A DNA stretch of 64,000 nt, taken from positions 2,904,946 to 2,968,945 of the forward strand of contig CAJFCJ010000006.1 of NCBI GenBank assembly GCA_904063045.1. Direction: 5' to 3'. Within the stretch, counting starts at the first letter, position 1. Each line of letters starts with the position of its first letter. Below are positions 47,477-59,475 of the stretch, in pieces. This DNA is from Dimorphilus gyrociliatus (lineage: Eukaryota; Annelida; Polychaeta; Dinophilidae). The notes under the pieces were generated by a model. The model was not told the origin of the DNA, ran no database searches, and saw only the letters and a list, made by a program, of their open reading frames with translations. Made by a program: the position numbers and the translations under genes.

Positions 47477-50146
47477 TTAGTTTGTTGAAGTATTCGTAAT
47501 TTTCAATAAGAGACCATAAACGAATGTCGTCCCTTGTCTATCAACAGACCATTCAATTTCTTCGTTTGCAAATCTAAAGCAAGAATATTCATTTGTATTT
47601 ATAATTATTATAAAGTTTGTAGTTATACTTACAGCGGATCGAGAATTTTACTTTCATCTGTTGTACCTTTCTGAGTTTTGAAGGTGTTGGGTTCAACTAA
47701 AACTTGTAGTGCAGATTTTACTTCGTATTTGTCCCATCTGACGAATAATATTTTAGATATTCAAGTAAGATTATTAGCTAACTTACTTGGTTGCTTTTGT
47801 GTAATAATCGCAATACCGAATGGTTGGTGAAAGAAGAATTCTTTTAAGACCTTCAGTGTCAGTAGGCATAACTTGTCCATCTATAGTCCTGTGACCACTC
47901 ATTACGAGACTTGGCTGACGTAAAATGCTTGATAACTTGTTGATATTCTGCACCTTGTAGTAGGCTCTGTACCATCTTTCAAATGCTTTTGTAGCTTTTA
48001 CTTGAGGTGGAGGTTTTATACCAAGGCGGCACCAGCCAATAGGAAGAGCATATCTTCTTGAAGGATTTCCCCTATTGTAATGCTCATTATCGTTCCTTTG
48101 GACGTGACAAAATTGACAATAGCACATTACAAACTGGTCGTCGAAAATTCTACCTGGAAAATTTCTTCATATTAACAATGATTAAAATGAGGATAATTGA
48201 ATGTTATACTGTCTATCCGCAGGACGTCCTTTGCATATTTTTTGCAGAGGTCTTGTAGCCAGCACTTCTCTTGACTTTTACCTTTGAAGATTTCAGATAA
48301 TTTTATCAAGCAAGTCTCTGCTACGGCGGAGTAATTTTCAGATTTCACATCCTTCTTCTTCTCTAAGACTTCCTTGAGTCCATTTATTTTGAGATAGGAC
48401 AAAACACTTTTTACATTGGGTCCTCGTGAGCTTCTAAACTCCCCTAAAATTTGAGTAAATGCCTTGTTCAAGCAAGCCAAGGCCAATTCGACAACCCTAG
48501 AATCACTTTCCCTTTGAAGAATCTTTACTATTTCATGAATGAGATGGCTCTTTATGAAATAATTACAATTATAACTGCAATCCATAAATGCATGTATGGT
48601 TTCCAACATCTCTTCCATAACAAGATACTGTCCATTGCAATCCATTGTCTTTCCTTCTGCTCCACATTTTATCATCCTTACAATCTGTTTAAGGATTAAG
48701 TCATCCAAGTTGAAAGACTTTCTCTTTTCGTCACTCAGAATGTTTCCTAGGGACATTGCAGATGATACATATGTCAAGGGGATGCTGTTGGTGTTTTCTA
48801 AATTTCTATAGAGAACTTGTAACATTGGTCCGTTCGCAATGCTTTGTCGCACTTCCGGCACCCTAGAGCAATTGTAAACTGCTCCTAAAAGACAACCCAA
48901 AGAATCAGTTTTCGCCTTGACAAATTTATGAAAAGAAATTCATTAATGCGTATCTGTATAATATACACGCTTATACTTCTCTCGTTAATATGCTGCTTGG
49001 AAGCTCAGTCAGGATCTCTGCGATGATGGAAAAACTATCGAACGACGCAAGAGCCAGAGGTACAGATACACATCTATTTGTGAATGATAGAAGACTTGTG
49101 TTAATGCAAAAGAAGCATCTTGCCGCTGCTTCATTGCGAATATTTTTCCAAAGGAAATGTAAGTATTTTATAACTGTTTCAAATTTGTCAAACGCTACCA
49201 TAATTTGTAAAACTATCTCGCGTTCAACAAGATTATCAACATTAGCCCGTGTAAGTTCTCTAAAACACGAAAAGAGCTGAACAACTGTGTCGCATTCGTC
49301 AACATCTTTCTTTATCATTAAGGTATTTAATAATGCCCATGCTGGAATCACTTTTTCAATTCCAACTTTTCTCTTTTCCTCAGATATTTCCATAGGAGGC
49401 TTGCAGATACTCACTTCACAGTCGCTAACTGTCATGCTTACTGCGGGGAATAATTTGATGTTTTTATCGCAGAATACGTCATCAAGACCACTCAAACAAA
49501 CTCCGTAATCTTCGTCCTCTGATTTAAATATCAAAACGCCCCTATTTAAATCTGCGATCATTGTAAGGCTTTCTGGCACCTCAAAGGTGATAGGTTTATT
49601 CTCTGGGTAGCTTGATATAATTCGGCTATTATATAAGGCTTGTCGGGACACAATATCCCACCCAACGGAAGTTTCTTGGCCACCTACAAGTGCCTTGTAT
49701 CCGTTACAAATCAGTGGAGTTTCCATACAAGATAGCCCAATGACACATGAGATATTACCTCTCGAAGACTTGGGGCAAAAAATCTTAAAGATGTGAACAC
49801 CACTTGTATAACCTTCTGTACCTCTTACTAAATCAGTTGTTTTAGTTTTACAGGGCTTTTTCGTCGCTGTTATGTAATTGTTGGACAGCTTAATGTTTGG
49901 AGAGCAATCTCTCGGATCCCATTGAAATTTATTGTCATCTGCAAATCCTGGAGGAAGGTTTTCGCCAGTTGATTCATCATTGTCTGAAGTGACTTCCGCA
50001 AGATGCAAATCTGTTAAAGCTGATAAAAGAACAGCAGCAGTTAAAGCTTCCTTCCTCCTTCGCTCCTGGTCCAAGTGGCCCAAGAGTAGTTGCTTGATAT
50101 ATTCATTGCCATCATCTTCACTAGCAACTCCAAGTTCGTTGCCCAT
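47477..50146 (-). CDS. Array gene A9: acylated SPRY-ARM-ART-like protein with HGT motif lost
   Basis: Five exons: 50146-48977, 48915-48210, 48153-47787, 47737-47633 and 47573-47477, giving 814 residues. The start is taken at MGNELG (myristoylation-like); the frame runs further upstream only from a TTG. The SPRY domain contains FQWDPRDCSPNI, GYTSGVHIFKIFCPKSSRG, VGWDIVSRQALYN and KLFPAVSM. The ARM-like part has AVYNCSRVPEVRQSI and VSSAMSLGNILSDEKRKSF. The intron that splits this region in all other full-length copies is absent, which joins two exons into one of 706 bp. The cysteine cluster is CYCQFCH, but WHRAYHGT has become WYRAYYKVQ, so the putative catalytic His, Gly and Thr are lost. SPTIRY and NEEIEW remain. 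A non-catalytic member is inferred. G+C and codon use look a little higher than in its neighbours. Confidence 0.85.
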
Positions 50147-51331
50147 TGTAGCCTTTTTCCGTTCACTTCCTCCTTTCGTTTTGAATTTCAATTAAATAAT
50201 CGAATGAAAATTTTAAAAAAAAATAAATTAAATAATGCGATTATAAAAAGATTCTATTAAAAAACTCTCCTTGTTAAGACATTTTCTAAATGCCATTTTT
50301 AATCATACACTTTAAAAAACAACACCATCAATTATAATAATATTGATAATAATAATAATAATGATATTATCTTTTCTCTAAAAAAAACACTTGTATCTAA
50401 GTTTACTATAGAATTTATTAAAAAAAAGTAATATATAGTAAATATATAATTACAATACTTACAACTTATAATGGTACCTAATCTGATGACAGCAGAGAAA
50501 GTAATAATAACAAATGTTATTTTTTTTAAATTCAACTTTTACTTTCGCTTTTTTATGGTTTGGTGGTTTTTACGAAAATAGCTATTATTATACATTATAC
50601 ATATTATTTAAATACAATTTCCTTTATTTTATATAAAAGATACGAGAACAAAATATTGTTTTTTATGTATACTTATCAGAAAGTACTATAATCCTTATTA
50701 ACATAACAAAGACTCTTGTACTTTCGGTTTTAAATGAATTGGAAATTATTATTAAAAGAATGTTAAATATTGAAAAATTCTCTAATATTTAAGGTTTAAT
50801 AAGAATAATTATAAAGATTTTTAACATATGTATTATTAACTGAGCAAAAATGAAATAACAAACAACGCATACGACCTACATTTACAATATGAATTCAGAC
50901 ATTCTTCGTGAACAGAAAAATGAATAGCAGATATATAAAGATACCTTGAAACAACTGTTTTTTTGTAAATTACCCACTAAATCTTACTTTTTAATTGCAT
51001 TACAAAATACCCTTTTTAAGAGATGCTTTTAATCAGAATAATTTACGTAATTAACGTCTATATAGACAATGGAATCTATTTATAATACAAGGAAATAGTT
51101 CACTACTAATTTTAGTGAATAACTTTTGTTAATGTCACCGAATAGACTTAAGAGAAATGAATGAACTTTGTGTATTATGAATAAATTTATATTTATTATT
51201 TAGTCTATCGACTAAAAATTATAGATTCTAATGAAAGTAACAGCAGTATTTCTTCACCAACTCAAACTTACAATAGCTAACTTTTTACAGTAGTTTCTCT
51301 ATGATAATTAAAACTTTGAAAGTAGATTATA
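50147..51331. other. Divergent intergenic region A9-lectin
   Basis: About 1.2 kb between the start codons of A9 (-) and the lectin gene (+). Very AT-rich; it must contain both promoters. No gene or recognisable motif. Confidence 0.5.
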
Positions 51332-54300
51332 ATGCTTAAATGGATTATATGTATTATAATTTTATTCTTTTCAACTATGAATGAATCTTGTTAGTAAACC
51401 CATTTTTTTATTTATAAAAAAAACGGTATAAGACGTTTCGAATGATTTTTCATTACTTTTTCAAGATGAAATATGCAATCAAACTTCTCCGTGTTTTAAA
51501 AATGGAAATTGTATGGAGGATTCCTGCTTTTGTTCTGATGGAAAATGTCATGAAGGTTAATTCCCTTATTACTTTTCAATAGTCTTTTTTTTATCAGTCC
51601 TACATCTTTTTTATACAGTCAAATTTGCTAAAAAGCTGGCAAATAGTTTTCTGCCTAATAAGAAAATAATACGAAATTCTTTAAGAGAATGCTTCGCAGA
51701 ATGTTTACTAGCAGAAGATGAGTGTGTTGCGTTTAATGTTTTAGACGTGTCGGTCTCTTCTGAAGAAACGCTTCTTGAATGTTATTTGGCAAGACAAGTT
51801 ATATATCCATTACAGCAAGACAATATGAAAATAATGTTTATATTAAAAGGTTTAGAGGTTCTAATCGTTTGGTGAATAATTGAAACATTATTAATTTTTT
51901 CTAAGATAAAGAACTTGGAATATGTGGAGACGCTTCGCAAAATAATCAAGATTTTTATGAAGAATGCCACCAGTTGCTGTGGGAACAAGCGGGATGCACG
52001 ACAAATGTTATTAATTTTGACCAAACCCTAAAGGTTATGGAGTTGAAATCAGTGATGCAAAATTTCTATATAAATTCTTCGCATCCTTCATTATCTCAAA
52101 GTTGGACTGAAATAGGAGGAGATTTTCATTATAACAGAGCAATATGTTATGGGATACATGATGTTGATAACTATTATCGATCAAATGCCGCATTGTATTA
52201 TTCTACTTCATCGTTTTCATCTCCCCCAGGGTCTATATACAATTTGAAAAACATAATAGACAACACATTTGTTGAATCTGACGGAGGATGCTTCAGAAAA
52301 TCTCCTAATTTAGACGAGCTTAGGTTTATGATCGGGATTAGGCACCCTTTAATTATAAGAAAATTTATTATCTGGTCTTGTGAAACATGTGGTAGGCCAA
52401 AAAAATTGAACATATTTTTGATTGCCTTTTTCATTTTATGACTTCTTTAAACAGATATAGGTACAACAGATATATTAATAACAAATAGCTGGTCTAAAGC
52501 AAATACTGCTGAAACAAGATGTCAGATAGGGGCAATACTTTATCCTGGGATTGCAAACGAAATTCTTTGCAATTCGACAACTTTAAAACCTGGGAAGTTT
52601 TTTCATCTATCATTCACTACTGAAGTGATTTGTGAAGTTAAAATGTTTTCAGGTATTTCTTTCCAAGCCTTTCCATCTTTTGTTCATAGAATTTATAATT
52701 ACAATAGACAGTATTACCTATATGAAGCAAATTTCTGCCTCAAATGATAAATCATATTCCGCTTGGAGGGTTCATCTGTTTGATAACTCATATTATAAAT
52801 TTTTCTCAACTGTTGACCATTGGTTGGCGATTCACTTAGTAGGACTATATAGCGTTGAGTTTGTTGACATCCTACCAAATCCAAATGTACAATATATGTT
52901 TTTTATTTCTGTTACAAACTATCATCCGTCTGCTTTCTGGCCAAGCCCAGAGAAAGAGGAATGCGGATCTTTTAATGCTACACGTGCTGAAATGTATACC
53001 GTAAAGTGTAGAAATCGTGGAGTTATAGGAGAATTTCTGGTTGTTCAAGTTCATATGGTTGAAAATCAAAATGGATATATAAGATACATATCAGCTTATG
53101 GAAAATATATTGGGCCAACTAGTAAGTATTTTTCAGCATAGAGTTATGAAACATAAGCAATTGAAATAATTATTATATTGATATCAGAAAATAACACAAA
53201 CGCTGCATTAGAAAAACCGGCATGGTTTGGGAAACTTGTATCTTCCGCAAAGTCAGAAGCTTTTGTTACCGATGATCTGATTTCGTATTCAGCTTCAATT
53301 ATTAGAAATTTCCCTAATCCTTGGGTAATGATTGACCTTTTAAACAATTACGTTGTACATTACATGACATACAATTTTGACAGACACAGTAAGTGACGCA
53401 GCAAGATTTTTCTTTTATTCATGTATATATATTTCATTTAGATAATCGAAATAAAGAATATGCTAACCTTAAGGGTCATATTACTCAAAAACCAATTCTA
53501 GTTGGTACGAATATAGATGTCGATCAGTTTAATTGTTTCGAAAACAATAAAATATCAGATTCAGGAAGGTATATGGGTTGGAGTTGTTTTGAACCGTATC
53601 CCATTGGAAGATTTGCCTTGTTTTTCATTTCATCATCAGATACAATGTATATCAGAGAAACGGGAGTTTATGGCGTTAAGTTAGCGACTCCCCTGGCAAA
53701 ATTGACTTCAGTTAATGTAAATACAATTGATCCGGCTATTACTTCTTCGCTTCACAAGAGTCATCCAATACAAGCTATCGATAATAGTTATCTTGCTCAT
53801 ATTTATGATCAAGTTCACAGCTGTGGTAGAGTAAAAGACGCTACAGAAAGTAGATATTCAATTAACCTGGACAGTATCTACGATGTGTATCAAATACTTG
53901 TTATATTCCCCATGGAAAACATAAATCTCTTCCTTGAAGTCGTAGTCGGTGTTGAAACGGTAGAATTCCTACCGGAAATAAATGTTTGTGGAGTGACAAA
54001 AAATATTGGTCGAATGCCTTATTACTTCAATTGTTCACATGGTACAACGGGAAATAGAATATCATTATACAAAAGCCAAGGATATATTCAAATATGCGAA
54101 GTTAAAGTCTACGGCGTAAAGAGTGAAGTGAAAAGTAATAGTTTCTATTAAAATACTTAATTAATCTTTAACTTTATAATGATTAATCCTTTTTATTTAG
54201 GTAGAGAACGACTAAAAGCTACACTATTTTATAATCTCCAGTTTAATCAGATATCTAAATGTTCAATAAATAGTGGATTAATAATGATATTCGACAAAAT

Positions 54301-54929
54301 TGCTACAGTTTACGGTATAGCTATTCAATTTGAAATGATTCCAAAAGACTATGAAATACATTTAATGAACGGACCCTCAAAGATCCTTTGCAAAGCAGGA
54401 AATAATAATACATACGATATGACCGAACTAAAAAATACTAAATATATATACTTTCATTGTGATGAAAAGTTTTATGCGGATACTGTTATATTTCAATCTA
54501 AAGATTTAGCTGAACAGGTTCAAATATGCAATGCAACAGCTATTGTGGATTCAAATTCAATCATTTCAGTCAACTTCAGTTTGTTTTATTATTATTATAC
54601 CTTATTATAAACTTTATTCAATTGACCATAATTTATATTTATTATAAACAGCTACGTGGAAGGCGAAAAAGCATATGAAAAAATTAAAAAGTCAATATAT
54701 CTCTAAAGAGAAATTGAATATTAAAAACGTAATAAATTGTATACAGCTTTGTGAAAAGTCAACAAACTGTTCAAGTCTATCATACAATCAAAATGACGTT
54801 ACTTGTTCATTATCATCATTACAAATATTCAATCATAATTTCGATGTTTACTTAGAAAATTCTTTAAATTATGAAATATTTATTTCACCAAATCCAGATA
54901 TCAAACTTGATTACTGTCCTATAGGCTAA
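51332..54929 (+). CDS. Secreted EGF/PAN/discoidin-like multidomain lectin
   Basis: Ten exons: 51332-51389, 51466-51555, 51619-51849, 51906-52391, 52455-52652, 52708-53121, 53188-53388, 53442-54134, 54201-54578 and 54652-54929, giving 1008 residues. Exon 1 is a signal peptide (MLKWIICIIILFFSTMNES). Exon 2 is an EGF-like module with six cysteines. Exon 3 is PAN/apple-like (SLRECFAECLLAEDECVAFN). Exons 4-9 carry about five F5/8C (discoidin/fucolectin) like beta-sandwich repeats, often ending in V-x-VYGV (TGVYGVK, CEVKVYGVK), and exon 10 ends with a PAN-like VINCIQLCEKSTNCSSLSY. All nine introns are phase 1, typical of shuffled extracellular modules. There is no membrane helix, so it is secreted. 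Carbohydrate or surface recognition is inferred from the folds. The donor of exon 8 could also be at 54122. Confidence 0.82.
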
Positions 54930-54979
54930 AAGTAAAGTTGTACTAATGAAACTTTAAGAATAAACTTGTAAATGCCAGT

Positions 54980-56222
54980 TTAAAATGTTAATTTCAAGTT
55001 TCTAATACTCTTTATACGTATTAGAAAATTCTTTGTTTCTCTAGGGAAATATATGCAATTTTTATAATCATTCAATTCCGATACAATTTGAACTAGTTTG
55101 TCAATATCATTAAAATGTCTTTTATCAATTCCATTATTTTCAATTGATGATAAATTCCTTAAAATTGAAGAGAAAATTTTGTTTAAACACGTTGCAACAA
55201 TTTCCGGATTGAAAATTGTATAGTTTTCCTCAAGATGAGAGTTTTTCATATCTTCTACAATATTATCTATTATTCTAAGGAGGCCAATGCTAGTTAGGTA
55301 TAGAAAATTTTCGGGAATATCTATTAAAGAAATGATATTTTCTAAAATCTCATTCTGATCGAATGATATGGGTCCTATTACGAAATCTTTTCTTCCTTTA
55401 CCGTACGAATTGAATAATTCATATATGGCATTTAAATTAATTGCTATAATAAGTAATATAACAGAGATTATTCAATAGAAAAGAACTTGTTTAAAGAATA
55501 CCTTGAATTTTCCATACTTTTCTCTTTTTCTCACTTAATATAGTATTTAAGGCCAGAGTATTTAATACCAAAGTAGCATCATTACAATTCTTATCAGTAT
55601 TAAAAGCTAACAGTAAATATTCTAACTCTTCGTCGTTAAATTTTACAGACCCAGCCTGACTTTTCAATACATTGAATATTATACCAAAACAAGGCATTAA
55701 TATATTATTTATTCTTGATATTTTGTCACTTTTCACTTGATTTAGGCATACTTTTATAATATCTAAACACTTTGTTTCCAATAGCATTAGAGGCAATAGC
55801 GAATTATCGTTACAATAATTTTGAATGAAATTACTCATTAGTATAAAACAATTACAGTGTTTGCTGTTTTTGTAATTAGCCCATAAATATTCATAAAATG
55901 ACATTAGATTATTCATTTTATTTGAATCTCTCATAAGCCTTAAGAATATCCAATAGATATTCTTTGTCTTTTTTAATGTATTTTGACGATTTAGTAGTTC
56001 TATTATAATTTCATTGATACTTCTTAAATTTTCTGACCGACTCCGAATCGTAAACAAATCGTGAAGACGATTCCATAAATTAGTACAATATGAGAGTTCT
56101 TTATCTACATCGTAAGTTGACAATGATGATAATGAGGAAGACGATGAAGACGACGATAAAGATGACGATGAAGAAATTGTTAAAGATTCCGTATTGTTCG
56201 CCTTTAAATAGGTTAAATTCAT
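54980..56222 (-). CDS. Array gene A10: ARM-only family member
   Basis: Two exons, 56222-55502 and 55443-54980, give 394 residues. After a Ser-rich start (MNLTYLKANNTESLTISSSS) the chain enters the family's helical region directly at LWNRLHDLFTIRS, which corresponds to the segment just behind the SPRY domain in A4 (KWRMLNSMMIHKS). It continues through LLPLMLLETKCLDIIK and the ILSEKKRKVWKIQG segment and stops at SIRNLKLTF. There is no SPRY domain, no cysteine cluster and no ART-like domain. The intron that normally separates the first and second helical exons is missing too. It could be a degenerate remnant that is still open, or a free ARM-type partner of other members. No SPRY exon is found in the 500 bp upstream. 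Confidence 0.72.
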
Positions 56223-56766
56223 GTTTCTTACAAGAAGAAAACAAATGTTAAACTTCGTTCGTGATAACTTAAGAAATGAGTAAATATGAAATGGAGATTA
56301 ATTGATAAAAATATATTAAGCGATAGTTTATCAATATCCACTTTTCTCTATTGATTTTCTTTTATATTTTGAATATTAAATCACTTAAAATACAGTAAAA
56401 GTGATAAGATATTTTTTACAAGAGCTTATAAAATATTAATCATTATTTTTTATTAATATTAAACTGGTTTTAACCTAATTTGAATCCTTGTTTACGACTT
56501 ACGCCAGCCTGTCTGCCTTGTTCATGTGACAACATTAATACTAATTAATATTCTTTTGTTTTTGAGTAGAAATCAAACTTTTTATTTTCACATTCAACGT
56601 CGTAAGCCCGGTTAGCTCAGTCGGTAGAGCATGAGACTCTTAATCTCAGGGTCGTGGGTTCGAGCCCCACATTGGGCGAATAATATTTTTTTACTTTTTG
56701 TTTTATTATGCAAAAGTCATTAATAAACCATTTATTATCTAATTATGTCATAAAAATATTGTATAT
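56223..56766. other. Intergenic region A10-A11 holding the tRNA
   Basis: 544 bp with only the tRNA-Lys gene at 56606-56678 recognised. Confidence 0.6.
56606..56678 (+). tRNA. tRNA-Lys (anticodon CTT)
   Basis: A 73-nt cloverleaf with acceptor stem GCCCGGT/ATTGGGC (two G-U pairs), D arm GCTC/GAGC, anticodon stem TGAGA/TCTCA with loop CTCTTAA (anticodon CTT, decoding AAG), T arm GTGGG/CCCAC with loop TTCGAGC, and discriminator G. No intron; CCA is not encoded. The internal A and B boxes are canonical, and a T-run starting at 56684 should end RNA polymerase III transcription. Confidence 0.97.
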
Positions 56767-59475
56767 TCAATTTTCAAGAGTTTCTTGTTTGTCTATCAGT
56801 TTAATCAATAACCCGCGTATAACTGCCATTCCTTTTAAATTTATCGACCATTCGATTTCATCATTGGAAAATCTAAAATTTACAAAATATTGAAATAAAA
56901 GACAACGGAGAAAATGAATTAAAACTCACTTTGAATCGAATGGGGAATTTGATCCAACAACTTCTTTTCCTAGTTCATAAGTACCAGGACAGACTAACAA
57001 GTCAAAAGCAACTTTAACTATCTTGTTATTCCATCTATGTATAATAATAAATATTACATAAAGAAAGATTAATTTTAATTTAATAAGTACACGTATGATT
57101 CGGCAAAAGCGTCTAAACCGGCGTATCTTAATGAAGGAGATATAAACACTCTTTCTTTCGCAGTCTCTCCACTCCTATCAAATGATCGTTTCTTAGAATT
57201 GTCTAAATTTGATGGGGATGACACAATATCTCCTTGCCGTAGAATTTTCGAAATATTACCGACTCTTGTTCCATGATAAGCTCTATGATATTTCTTTAAA
57301 ATATCTTCATTTAATATTCGAGAGTGAGTCTTCAATCCTAATAAATACCATCCAATTGGAACAGAATAAGCCCTTGGTGGAATACCTTGATAACAATATT
57401 CCTTAAAATTTCTTGTTGAATGACAAAAACGACAATGGCACTCTGTGAATTCTTTATTAATGTGTTCACCTATGAATAAAAGTTACCTTTTGAACTATAT
57501 ACTATATAGCTATATTTGACAGATATGTTATTATTTTGAGATAAATACTTTACCACTTATTAACAATACATCATCAATAAATTTCTTACAGTCATTCTCT
57601 AATAGACAAGCTTCAGAAGCAAATTGATAACTATCAATTGACCATATTTTAATTAAACAAATTTCAGCTGATTCAGCTAGACCATTTATTTCATTTTTAG
57701 ATAAATCTTGTAATTTTTCCCTTATTTTTCCTTGTTGCAGTTTACCCTTTTCACTTTCTTGTAGACTTTTATCCGTAATAATTACAGATAGAATTGTATT
57801 TAAACAAGTTATTGTAAATTTTACATTAATTTCTCCAGTTAGCTTATGACAAAGAATTTCAAGTAAAAAGTCTATCAGTCCATTATGAATCATATAAATA
57901 CAATTCTCAATACATTCTAACGTATATGATAAACATTCTAGAATTTCTTGTAAGTAAAAAACAATCCCTTCAAAAATTGTTTTTGATTTGATGGTTGATT
58001 TAATTTGCTCTAATAATAAATCAAGAATACTCTCTGTAAATATTAATATTTAATTTATATTAGATAAACGAGAAATTTAAAGTATAATGCCGATTTTTAC
58101 CTTCAATCTTCCAAAATTTCTTATCTGGTAATATACGGCCTAAGGCCATCACTTTTAGAAAGCTCACACCTAAATCATACCTTTGAAAATCTGGATAATC
58201 CTCTAAATATACTCGAAGATCTCTATCACGAATTTCGTCAGCCAACTTTGAAACTTTAGAGAAATTATATAATATTCTCAAAATGAAAGTAAACACTGAT
58301 TTCTTTGCCTGGTTTTTGTTTTTGATTAGAATTATATAATATAGATATAAATGAAAGGTTGAGAAAGAAACATTTAGTTTTACCTCTATATCTTCGACAG
58401 CTCTTTCGTTATTTCCTTTTTCAAGAACATTATGAATTAGGTCCAAACATCCCTGTCTTGCAATTGCGGATGGAAACATTGAATTATTCTCACAATTATT
58501 TTGTATAAAACTACTCATAACAATACAATTTGCTTTGCTCTTCTCCATATGAAAATTATCCCAAGTGTACTTAAAATAGGCCATTAAAGTTTCACCTCCA
58601 TCGAATTTGAGTAACATATTTAAGAAAACTGCATGAGCACCTTTCACTCTTTTTATTAACCGACAACAGGATTCCAATTGAAGTATCATAAGCTGAATGC
58701 TATCTGCATACTTTGTTCGTCCCGTTTTCATCATGATATTGACTTTTGTCCACTTCCTCGATAAGTCAGAAAATGACAAAATAGGAACCATGTACGAAAT
58801 AACATCATTTAAAATATTCATCCATGAAGTATTCATCTTAAACATTGTTACTTGACTTCCAATCGATTTCATTGCTATTGTTGGATAAAGTTTTATTCCC
58901 CGATTGCCAAAAGCAGTATCCAAATCCCTACAGCACACTCCCAAGTGCCTATTTTCTACTTTAAACAGTAGTACTCCATTATAAAGGTCTAATATCATAA
59001 CAAAATTATCTGGCACTTTATAGTTTGAATCAATTTCCAATGGATATTTGCTCATTATTGCATTATTAAAAATTGATTTATTGCTAATAAGATCCCAGCC
59101 CATAACTACTTCAAAACCGCCAAAAACTTCTCTTGGTAAATTACCTGATACTTTGCAGGAGATTCCCATAACCGCCGAATCTTGACCTCTCAATCTAACT
59201 GACCAATTTACTGAATAGACGTGAATACCGGATATCTGTCCGTCGGTACTTCTAATAATATCCATAGTATTCGTATCGGTAACTTTAGTAACTGACGATC
59301 CATCCTTAGTTACTGTAATATTTTTGGAGCTTCGTTCGTCCCAAAATGCAGGAATTGATGCGGCTGAAATGTTTTCATCAACAAATTTCCTAATGCTACT
59401 CTGACTTTGAGTTTTTTGAATTGGAACAGAGATTTTATGAACGGTTTGCTGAGGTACGCCCAAATTGCAGCCCAT
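56767..59475 (-). CDS. Array gene A11: dual-acylated full-length SPRY-ARM-CxCxxCH-ART-like protein
   Basis: Six exons: 59475-58384, 58308-58101, 58033-57554, 57469-57091, 57034-56930 and 56872-56767, giving 789 residues. It begins MGCNLG, a myristoylation plus palmitoylation type motif. The SPRY domain contains SGIHVYSVNWSVRLRG, MGWDLISNKSIFNN, VPDNFVMILDLYNGVLLF and KLYPTIAM. The ARM-like region has ILYNFSKVSKLADEI. Then come CHCRFCH, SVPIGWYLLGL, YHRAYHGT, VFISPSLRYAG, AFDLLVCP (family FQVLVKP) and NDEIEW, so the putative His-Tyr-Glu triad is intact; the PGD motif is lost. Intron 58383-58309 (75 bp) has no in-frame stop, so the unspliced frame stays open. It is removed because the flanking exons then match the paralogs. 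Confidence 0.86.

Noticed and set aside
50147-50191. 15-residue N-terminal extension of A9
   Set aside because: It would start at TTG; the ATG at 50146 gives the MGNELG motif shared by relatives.
20666-59475. Transposon-driven duplication (terminal repeats or transposase) as cause of the array
   Set aside because: I saw no transposase, reverse transcriptase or clear terminal repeats at copy borders by eye; a self-dot-plot would be needed to exclude it.
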